Source: Bacillus sp. MM2020_4
GTDB taxonomy: Bacteria; Bacillota; Bacilli; Bacillales; Cytobacillaceae
Direction: 5' to 3'
NCBI RefSeq assembly: GCF_011250555.1
Contig: NZ_JAANMZ010000027.1
Coordinates: 1-62,410, forward strand
DNA length: 62,410 nt
The notes beneath the pieces were generated by a model. The model was not told where the DNA came from, made no database searches, and saw nothing but the letters and a program-made list of their open reading frames with translations. How positions within the stretch are numbered: the first letter of the stretch is position 1; every line of letters starts with the position of its first letter. Positions 57,327-62,410 of the stretch are shown here, piece after piece. Position numbers and translations under genes: made by a program.

Positions 57327-58049
57327 GTGTTAAAGCATAAATGGAAAATGATCAGTTTTATTGCGGGATTACTTGCGTTATTTTTCATACTGCAACACGA
57401 TTTTATTGAGAATGACTCATCGAAGACATGGAACATCCCGTTGTCCGGAAAGATTATCCTGTTAGATGCAGGTCATGGAGGGCCGGATGGCGGGGCTGGA
57501 ACAGGAGAAACCCTTGAAAAGGATATAGCCCTTGAAATTACCAAGAAAGTTCGGGATTATCTTCAGGAGCAAGGGGCGTTGGTCATCATGACAAGAGAAA
57601 AGGATGAAGATTTAGCCGCCTCTGATACGAAAGGCCTTAGCCGCAGAAAAGTAGAGGATTTGAAGAAGAGATTAAAAATGATCAATGACACCGATAATGA
57701 CCTTTTTGTCAGCATTCATTTAAATGCCATTCCTTCCCCAAGATGGAGCGGCGCCCAAACCTTCTACGCACCGCAGCATAAGGAAAATGCCAGAGCGGCA
57801 AAGTTTATCCAAGAAGAGCTGCGCAGAAATTTGGAAAATACAAATCGAAAGGCGAAGCCAATTAATCAAGTGTTTATTTTAAAAAACGCCAAAAAGCCAG
57901 GGGTATTAGTGGAGGTTGGCTTTCTATCCAATCCGGGGGAAAAGGCATTATTAAAAAAAGATGCCTATCAGGAAAAAATAGCCGCATCCATAAATATTGG
58001 AATATTACGCTACTTTACGAATGAAAAGGAACTTAAAGAAACAGAGTAA
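57327..58049 (+). CDS. cwlD: Germination-specific N-acetylmuramoyl-L-alanine amidase CwlD
   Basis: CwlD removes peptides from muramic acid, the first step to the muramic-lactam of spore cortex, acting with PdaA. The 240-residue product has an N-terminal membrane anchor (about 8-23) and an Amidase_3 domain with zinc ligands H50 (DAGHGG), E64 (LEKDIALE) and H131 (SIHLNA), and catalytic E196 (VEVGFLSN). I choose GTG 57327 (MLKHKWKMIS), eight bases after GGGAAGGA; ATG 57318 is in frame but touches that site. All catalytic residues are present. Confidence 0.95.
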   Translation: MLKHKWKMISFIAGLLALFFILQHDFIENDSSKTWNIPLSGKIILLDAGHGGPDGGAGTGETLEKDIALEITKKVRDYLQEQGALVIMTREKDEDLAASDTKGLSRRKVEDLKKRLKMINDTDNDLFVSIHLNAIPSPRWSGAQTFYAPQHKENARAAKFIQEELRRNLENTNRKAKPINQVFILKNAKKPGVLVEVGFLSNPGEKALLKKDAYQEKIAASINIGILRYFTNEKELKETE

Positions 58050-58111
58050 GGGAGGTGGGGACACCTTCCATTTTTATTGAGTTAAAAGGTAAAATTTCAG
58101 CTTTGAGAATT

Positions 58112-58140
58112 GTCCCGCTCCAGCGCCCTTTCGCTTTTCT
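58112..58140 (+). repeat. Internally deleted copy of the palindromic repeat
   Basis: A GTCC..GCT..CAGCGCC left arm is joined directly to a TTTCGCTTTTCT right end, as if the middle of the 10272-10376 element had been lost. It lies in the 200-bp cwlD-salA gap, which otherwise holds only the salA promoter. Confidence 0.55.
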
Positions 58141-58181
58141 TTGTTTAAGTAGTTTTAATCGATACCAGTGTGATTCAAATA

Positions 58182-58210
58182 ACTGTTTCATTGACGGGTT
58201 ATGGTATACT
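58182..58210 (+). promoter_or_regulatory. Extended -10 promoter of salA
   Basis: TATACT (58205-58210) preceded by TGG gives an extended -10. The -35 position (ACTGTT, 17-bp spacing) is poor. Confidence 0.5.
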
Positions 58211-58250
58211 GAGAGGTGGAAACGAATTCAAAAGGTGAGGTGTCTATTTT

Positions 58251-59306
58251 ATGTTAACAGAAGTGAGAATCCGCGAGGTTCTTGGTGGCCTCAAGGAACC
58301 ATTTTTACATAAGACTTTAGGGGAATTAAACGCAATAGAGGAAATAAAGATCAAAGAAGAGAAAAATCATGTTAGTGTGAAGGTGCAGGTTGCCCGAACA
58401 GGTACAAGTGAACAACTGCAGCTGCAAACGCAAATCGTTAATCTTTTAAAAGAAGCTGGAGCGGCAACGGTAGGAATTCGTTTTAGCCAGTTACCAGAAG
58501 AAGTGTTAGCGGCAAATCGTCAGGCAGAACCAGAGAAAGAGAAGAATCTTCTCAATTCATCAGAGACGACTTTCATTGCGATTGCCAGTGGAAAAGGCGG
58601 GGTTGGGAAATCTACAGTGTCTGTTAACCTTGCTGTAGCCCTCGCTCGTTTAGGGAAAAAGGTCGGCCTCATTGACGCAGATATATACGGCTTCAGTGTT
58701 CCTGATATGATGGGGATTACAAAACGCCCAGTGGTTCGTGGTGAAAAGATTATCCCTGTTGAACGTTTTGGCGTTCAGGTAATTTCGATGGGCTTCTTTG
58801 TTGAAGACAATGCTCCAATTATTTGGCGTGGCCCTATGCTTGGAAAAATGCTAAACAGTTTCTTCAACGAAGTAGAGTGGGGATCTCAAATTGATTATTT
58901 ACTATTAGATTTACCGCCAGGCACAGGGGATGTTGCCCTTGACGTGCATACGATGCTTCCTGCATGTAAGGAAATTATCGTCACAACTCCTCATCCAACG
59001 GCTGCTTTTGTTGCTGCCCGTGCAGGTGCAATGGCGTTACGTACGGAGCATGAAGTTCTTGGTGTTATTGAAAATATGGCCTACTTTGAAAGTAAGCTTA
59101 CCGGCGAAAAGGAATATGTATTCGGTCGTGGCGGCGGCGACAAGCTAGCTGAAGAATTAAATACAGAGGTTCTTGGCCGCTTACCGTTGAATCAGCCGGA
59201 CTGGAATGATGAGGACTTTGCGCCATCGGTCTACCAGGAAGATCACCAAATTGGGAAAATTTATTTAGAAATTGCTGAAAAAGTGGACAGTCTACTGAAA
59301 AAATAG
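58251..59306 (+). CDS. salA: Mrp/NBP35-family P-loop ATPase SalA
   Basis: In B. subtilis SalA represses scoC and so raises exoprotease expression; relatives (Mrp/ApbC) carry Fe-S clusters. The 351-residue product has an N-terminal MIP18/DUF59 domain (about 3-85), then a ParA-like ATPase with deviant Walker A GKGGVGKST (114-122), DADIYGFSVPDMMG and LDLPPGTGD. The C-terminal CxxC of Fe-S-carrying Mrp proteins is absent (ENMAYFESK), as in SalA. The start follows AAAGGTGAGG. A bidirectional terminator separates it from convergent gerD. Confidence 0.94.
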   Translation: MLTEVRIREVLGGLKEPFLHKTLGELNAIEEIKIKEEKNHVSVKVQVARTGTSEQLQLQTQIVNLLKEAGAATVGIRFSQLPEEVLAANRQAEPEKEKNLLNSSETTFIAIASGKGGVGKSTVSVNLAVALARLGKKVGLIDADIYGFSVPDMMGITKRPVVRGEKIIPVERFGVQVISMGFFVEDNAPIIWRGPMLGKMLNSFFNEVEWGSQIDYLLLDLPPGTGDVALDVHTMLPACKEIIVTTPHPTAAFVAARAGAMALRTEHEVLGVIENMAYFESKLTGEKEYVFGRGGGDKLAEELNTEVLGRLPLNQPDWNDEDFAPSVYQEDHQIGKIYLEIAEKVDSLLKK

Positions 59307-59310
59307 TAAA

Positions 59311-59344
59311 AAGGCCTTTTCCTCAAGTAGGAAGAGGCCTTTTC
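59311..59344. terminator. Bidirectional terminator between salA and gerD
   Basis: AAGGCCTTTTCCT (59311-59323) pairs with AGGAAGAGGCCTT (59329-59341), with one wobble. T residues follow on the plus strand and an A-rich run precedes it, serving the minus strand. Confidence 0.9.
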
Positions 59345-59354
59345 CATTATTCGG

Positions 59355-59984
59355 TTAACTGCTGGTATCGCCACCGCCAGATTTATTTTGGCCGCCACCA
59401 GATTGTTCGCCGCCTCCATCTTTATCACTGGCCTTATTTTTTGTTTCCTCAGCCGCCTTTAAAAGCAATTCCTCCATTTTCGCTTTGAAAAGGGGACTGT
59501 CAATGGTTTCAGAAATGACCTTTTGCAGATGCTCACGGTATTCTTTACTCTTTAAGGCATCCGCTAATTCTTTTTGAATTTCCGGTTCTTTAAAAACCTC
59601 AATCATCATGCCTCTGTATTCAGGATCATTCATTAAATCCTTTAATAATTTTTCATTCTCGGAACGCATATTTTTCGCAACGCCCTTGGCAAACTTTGCA
59701 TCGCTAAAGGTCTTTTTCCAAAATTCAGTTGCTTTATCCGATGTTAAGGTTTGCTCAATGGTAGTAGCGACTACCTGTTGGTCCATTACGAGCTTTTCCT
59801 TCATCTTATCATCAGACATCACATCTTGAATGGCCTTTTTACCATCATCTGTCTTAAGAATATCCACAACCATTTTCTTTGTTTGATCATAATCAATTTG
59901 CCCGCCGCTGCTAGTATCATCTGCAGAACAGCTTGTTAGAAACAACATGATGGGCAGGAGGAGCAACCTACTTTTCCTTCTCAT
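59355..59984 (-). CDS. gerD: Spore germination lipoprotein GerD
   Basis: GerD clusters nutrient germinant receptors (germinosome) in the inner spore membrane. The 209-residue product has a signal peptide and lipobox LTSC with lipidated C19, a long helical core (about 30-185) with repeated KAI/EKL-type segments, and a glycine/serine-rich tail (GGGEQSGGGQNKSGGG). ATG 59984 is used because AAAGGGG lies eight bases upstream; an in-frame GTG at 60002 precedes that site. A sigma-G-like promoter is present, in line with forespore expression. Confidence 0.94.
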   Translation of the reverse strand: MRRKSRLLLLPIMLFLTSCSADDTSSGGQIDYDQTKKMVVDILKTDDGKKAIQDVMSDDKMKEKLVMDQQVVATTIEQTLTSDKATEFWKKTFSDAKFAKGVAKNMRSENEKLLKDLMNDPEYRGMMIEVFKEPEIQKELADALKSKEYREHLQKVISETIDSPLFKAKMEELLLKAAEETKNKASDKDGGGEQSGGGQNKSGGGDTSS

Positions 59985-60019
59985 TTTATAAGCCCCTTTC
60001 ACATATCAATCCTTAATTT

Positions 60020-60050
60020 TAGGATGAATAAAATGGGGAGAGATTATTCG
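60020..60050 (-). promoter_or_regulatory. Sigma-G-type promoter of gerD
   Basis: On the minus strand, CGAATA (60050-60045) and CATCCTA (60026-60020) are separated by 18 bp, close to the forespore sigma-G consensus TGAATA-N17/18-CATACTA. B. subtilis gerD is known to be sigma-G dependent. Confidence 0.7.
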
Positions 60051-60065
60051 TTATAAATCAAAATA

Positions 60066-60094
60066 TGGATTTTTTACCTTTCGCTTGGTACAAT
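60066..60094 (+). promoter_or_regulatory. Possible kbaA promoter
   Basis: TGGATT (60066-60071), 17 bp, TACAAT (60089-60094) with an extended -10 TGG. Confidence 0.45.
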
Positions 60095-60133
60095 CAGAAT
60101 GGAATTTATTTTTGTTTGTTGGAGGTTTGTAGT

Positions 60134-60808
60134 GTGACAAGCCGTAATTTGGTGAAATTATTTTTGAATACTTTAGTAGTCGGCGGGGTCACAACTGTGA
60201 TTTTAGGGTTGTTTGTTCGCTGGCATGAGTTGCAGCCATTTTTTGTTGATTTTAAAATAGTAGATATTATTTCAGCAATTATATGGTTATTGGTGATGGG
60301 CTTTTTATTTAGCGTGATCAGCCAAATGGGCTTTTTTGCGTATTTAACAATTCATCGTTTTGGCTTAGGTATCTTTAAGTCAGCTTCCCTTTGGAATGCT
60401 GTGCAAGTTGTTCTTATCCTCTTTGGCCTTTTTGACCTCATTTATTTACGATTTACAAACTTTGCAAAACCAGGTGATCCTCTTTGGCCTTATTTGCTTC
60501 CTGCCCTGCTTCTAGTCGTCGTCGGGTTGGCGGCGGCATGGCTAAAAAGCAAGGAAACGAATCGCGAAGCATTTATTCCGGCCGTCTTCTTTATGATTGT
60601 TGTCACCTTAGTGGAGTGGGTACCTGTTTTAAGAGAAAATGCAGAGAACTGGTTCTATCTAATGGTGTTTGCCTTACTCGCTTGCAACGCTTACCAAATA
60701 TTAATCCTTCATAAATTGAATGAGCAATCGGAACAGGATAGACAAAAACGCTTAAGCCAATCTAGTCCTAAAGTAAATAAGAAAAACAAGAAAAGACCGT
60801 CCTTGTAA
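60134..60808 (+). CDS. kbaA: KinB-signalling pathway membrane protein KbaA
   Basis: KbaA is needed for activation of the sporulation kinase KinB in B. subtilis. The 224-residue product has about six membrane segments (about 7-28, 43-68, 82-100, 115-135, 144-162, 168-185) and the well conserved stretch MGFFAYLTIHRFGLGIFKSASLWNAVQVVLILFGLFD. The C-terminus is cytosolic, lysine-rich and variable. GTG 60134 (MTSRNLVKLF) follows GGAGG by eight bases; the longer open frame from 60065 covers the promoter. Confidence 0.93.
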   Translation: MTSRNLVKLFLNTLVVGGVTTVILGLFVRWHELQPFFVDFKIVDIISAIIWLLVMGFLFSVISQMGFFAYLTIHRFGLGIFKSASLWNAVQVVLILFGLFDLIYLRFTNFAKPGDPLWPYLLPALLLVVVGLAAAWLKSKETNREAFIPAVFFMIVVTLVEWVPVLRENAENWFYLMVFALLACNAYQILILHKLNEQSEQDRQKRLSQSSPKVNKKNKKRPSL

Positions 60809-60820
60809 GGGGCGGTTTTT
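60795..60820 (+). terminator. Terminator overlapping the kbaA stop codon
   Basis: ACCGTCCTT pairs with AAGGGGCGGT (with wobbles), followed by five T residues; the kbaA stop TAA lies at the tip of the hairpin. Confidence 0.65.
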
Positions 60821-60830
60821 CCATTCCGGG

Positions 60831-61583
60831 CTACCTGACTTCTTTAGATTGAACTTCTCCATTTGTAATCATCTCTGAAACTGACACAAGCTTTAAGCCT
60901 TTTTGGCGGATATCCTCTAAAATTAATGGCAATGCTTTTGCTGTTTGTTTTGCCGAATCGGAGGCATGGAGAAGAACAATATCTCCCCTTTCTGCCTTTT
61001 TAACATTTTCTACGATTTTTTCTACCCCGGGATTTTGCCAATCCTTTGAATCAATTTTCCAATGAACAACGGTATACCCATATCTTTTTGCAATTTTTAA
61101 TGTACGCTCATCGAAATGTCCTGTTGGTGCACGGAGAAGCTTTATATCCTTCACATTTAACTTTTTAAAGGCTTCTTGTGCTTTGGAGATATCTCTGGAA
61201 ATTTTAGCATCTTCTAAATCCATATAATCCACATAATCGTAGCCGAGAAGCCCAATTTCATAACCTTCCTTTACAATTCGAGAAATAATGTCAGGATGCT
61301 GCTCTGCCCATGATCCAGCAAGGAAGAAAGTGGCTGACTTCACATTTTCCTTTTTCAATGTATCTAAAATTGGTTCTGCCTTTTCATCCCCCCAGCCAAT
61401 GTTAAATGTTAGCGCAAGATCCTTTTCACCCCGGTAAATTGCTTTGGCTCCTTCTTTTGTTGAAAAGACCGGAATCTGCGCAAGGTTCTCTATATAGAGA
61501 AACCATGCGGTAAAGAAAGCGGCAATTAATATAAGAGCAACAGTTTTTAAAGCCTTTCCGTTTAAAATAAAGAAGAAATTCAT
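60831..61583 (-). CDS. pdaB: Sporulation polysaccharide deacetylase-family protein PdaB
   Basis: PdaB is required for spore maintenance in B. subtilis. The 250-residue product has a membrane anchor (about 13-31) and a NodB-type domain. Motif 1 reads TFNIGWGD with N61 where NodB enzymes have the catalytic aspartate (TFDDG). The motif-2 histidines are absent (EIGLLGYDYVDY). Motif 3 RAPTGHF and motif 5 LLHASD are kept. I use ATG 61583 behind GAGGTGGG; the longer frame from 61622 precedes that site. Catalytic activity is doubtful, though PdaB proteins in general are degenerate at these sites. Confidence 0.92.
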   Translation of the reverse strand: MNFFFILNGKALKTVALILIAAFFTAWFLYIENLAQIPVFSTKEGAKAIYRGEKDLALTFNIGWGDEKAEPILDTLKKENVKSATFFLAGSWAEQHPDIISRIVKEGYEIGLLGYDYVDYMDLEDAKISRDISKAQEAFKKLNVKDIKLLRAPTGHFDERTLKIAKRYGYTVVHWKIDSKDWQNPGVEKIVENVKKAERGDIVLLHASDSAKQTAKALPLILEDIRQKGLKLVSVSEMITNGEVQSKEVR

Positions 61584-61725
61584 TTCGGCACCCACCTCGT
61601 CCAATACTATCCTTGTCTTCATACCTATGCTTGTATTTATTTAAATATGAGTCGAAAATTTTATTATAAAATTTCAATAATTGGAAAAGACTACTATAAC
61701 TAGAAACTTTGCTGGAGGTTATTCA

Positions 61726-61956
61726 ATGTTTGGGCTTCTCATAAATGATAAAGAAGTAAAGGAAATGGAATACCTAATTAAAAGGGAACTGGATGAAATC
61801 TTATTTGATTTAAGAGATGAACGGATTGATCATATTGTCAAAAGGGCGATGGAAGAGAGATATAAGATCCTTTTTGCCTTATTTAAAAGGGTAGCATCCC
61901 CACAAGAATGTTTTAAGTATATGAGAAGAGGTAAAAAGGATCGAAAAAAGGGGTAA
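61726..61956 (+). CDS. Small conserved-looking protein of unknown function
   Basis: This 76-residue frame (MFGLLINDKEVKEMEYLIKR...) follows a good ribosome binding site, TGGAGGTT, at 61712-61719. The product is helical and highly charged, with a lysine/arginine-rich end (MRRGKKDRKKG), no signal peptide and no cysteine motif beyond one residue. I recall similar small proteins beside pdaB in other Bacillus but cannot name a family. A weak promoter candidate is TTTCAA (61672) with TATAAC (61695). It lies just before the next rRNA operon. Confidence 0.75.
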   Translation: MFGLLINDKEVKEMEYLIKRELDEILFDLRDERIDHIVKRAMEERYKILFALFKRVASPQECFKYMRRGKKDRKKG

Positions 61957-61974
61957 TGTTTTTTTAAAAGACCG

Positions 61975-62003
61975 TTGACATATATTTAATATCTTGTTAT
62001 AGT
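61975..62003 (+). promoter_or_regulatory. rRNA operon promoter P1
   Basis: TTGACA (61975-61980), 17 bp, TATAGT (61998-62003). Confidence 0.9.
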
Positions 62004-62051
62004 AATAAACGTCGCTGCTAACAGTAACAAAAACTACTTCAAAAAAAGTTG

Positions 62052-62080
62052 TTGACATTACGAATTGCAGATGATATATT
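62052..62080 (+). promoter_or_regulatory. rRNA operon promoter P2
   Basis: TTGACA (62052-62057), 17 bp, TATATT (62075-62080). Two tandem promoters about 77 bp apart are normal for Bacillus rrn operons. Confidence 0.9.
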
Positions 62081-62110
62081 AATAAAGTCGCTTTTAGGCG
62101 ATGGAGATAT

Positions 62111-62124
62111 TGTCCTTTGAAAAC
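62111..62124 (+). promoter_or_regulatory. rRNA leader boxA
   Basis: TGTCCTTTGAAAAC is close to the Bacillus boxA element TGTTCTTTGAAAAC, bound by NusB-S10 for rRNA antitermination. Confidence 0.8.
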
Positions 62125-62158
62125 TAAACAAACAAAAACGTCAACAAACAATATTTTT

Positions 62159-62181
62159 TAGTTTCAATATATATGAAACTA
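62159..62181 (+). other. Leader hairpin before 16S
   Basis: TAGTTTCA (62159-62166) pairs perfectly with TGAAACTA (62174-62181) over an A/T loop. It probably belongs to the 16S leader or processing region. Confidence 0.65.
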
Positions 62182-62210
62182 AGCCAACGTAAAAAAATGA
62201 GCTAATCAAC

Positions 62211-62410
62211 TTTCTTGGAGAGTTTGATCCTGGCTCAGGACGAACGCTGGCGGCGTGCCTAATACATGCAAGTCGAGCGAATTTTTGGGAGCTTGCTCCC
62301 ATTGGTTAGCGGCGGACGGGTGAGTAACACGTGGGCAACCTGCCTGTAAGACTGGGATAACACCGGGAAACCGGTGCTAATACCGGATAATCCATTTCCT
62401 CTCATGAGGA
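62211..62410 (+). rRNA. 16S rRNA, 5' end (partial)
   Basis: The sequence GGAGAGTTTGATCCTGGCTC and the following CAGGACGAACGCTGGCGGCG are the universal 16S start; helix 6 and the V1 region are visible. The gene continues past the window. The start is placed by analogy with B. subtilis and may shift by a few bases. Confidence 0.96.

Noticed and set aside
58055..58312. 85-codon open frame between cwlD and salA
   Set aside because: It spans a repeat remnant and the salA promoter and overlaps the salA start in another frame.
60065..60133. Longer N-terminus for KbaA
   Set aside because: It covers the likely promoter; GTG 60134 has a correctly spaced ribosome binding site and family-like N-terminus.

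Overview
The window is a 62.4 kb chromosomal segment of a low-GC Gram-positive, spore-forming member of the Bacillaceae (Bacillus sensu lato). The evidence is the gene order ctsR-mcsA-mcsB-clpC-radA-disA-yacL-ispDF-gltX-cysES-mrnC-rlmB-rae1-sigH-secE-nusG-rplKAJL-rpoBC-str-S10-spc-alpha-ecf-truA-rplM-rpsI-ybaK-cwlD-salA-gerD-kbaA-pdaB, which is that of the origin-proximal B. subtilis chromosome, together with sporulation and germination genes and strong AGGAGG ribosome binding sites. The genus cannot be fixed by eye. The segment starts in the 3' end of one 23S gene (plus its 5S) and ends in the 5' end of a 16S gene, so it is the complete interval between two co-directional rRNA operons.

Layout. 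1-350: rRNA operon end and terminator. 448-5153: CtsR-controlled stress operon (CtsR repressor, McsA/McsB arginine kinase, ClpC unfoldase) closed by a strong terminator. 5203-10243: RadA, DisA (c-di-AMP synthase), the PIN/TRAM protein YacL, and the isoprenoid enzymes IspD/IspF. 10272-10376: a 105-nt palindromic repeat. 10396-16670: gltX, a cysteine T-box, cysE-cysS, mrnC, rlmB, rae1 and sigH. 16771-28723: L33, SecE, NusG, L11/L1, L10/L12, a methyltransferase, RpoB/RpoC. 28779-33636: str operon (L7Ae-like protein, S12, S7, EF-G, EF-Tu). 33719-48192: S10-spc-alpha super-operon through L17. 48243-51785: a structured RNA, the ECF transporter core (EcfA1/A2/T) and TruA. 51843-52952: L13 leader, rplM-rpsI. 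52999-56619: a minus-strand island (GAF histidine kinase/response regulator pair, QueA-family paralogue, SDR oxidoreductase). 56805-61956: ybaK, cwlD, salA, gerD, kbaA, pdaB and a small conserved-looking gene. 61975-62410: tandem rRNA promoters, boxA and the start of 16S.

Most of the window is growth machinery: RNA polymerase core, nearly all large ribosomal-protein operons, three translation factors, Sec translocase, adenylate kinase and two aminoacyl-tRNA synthetases. Control is visible as consensus or extended -10 promoters, the CtsR operator, ribosomal-protein leaders (L10, S10, L13), a T-box and terminators. The last 6 kb serves sporulation and germination; gerD has a convincing sigma-G-type promoter.

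Most is ordinary for the family. Departures worth attention are: a RadA unlike the usual Bacillus form; absence of map and the KOW-protein gene between adk and infA; an undescribed-looking multi-stem RNA plus terminator ahead of ecfA1; a QueA-like/SDR gene pair; a cysteine-rich GAF histidine kinase; a PdaB lacking the usual motif-1 aspartate; and one full plus three decayed copies of a palindromic intergenic repeat. Comparisons with B. subtilis proteins are from memory, not from a search.
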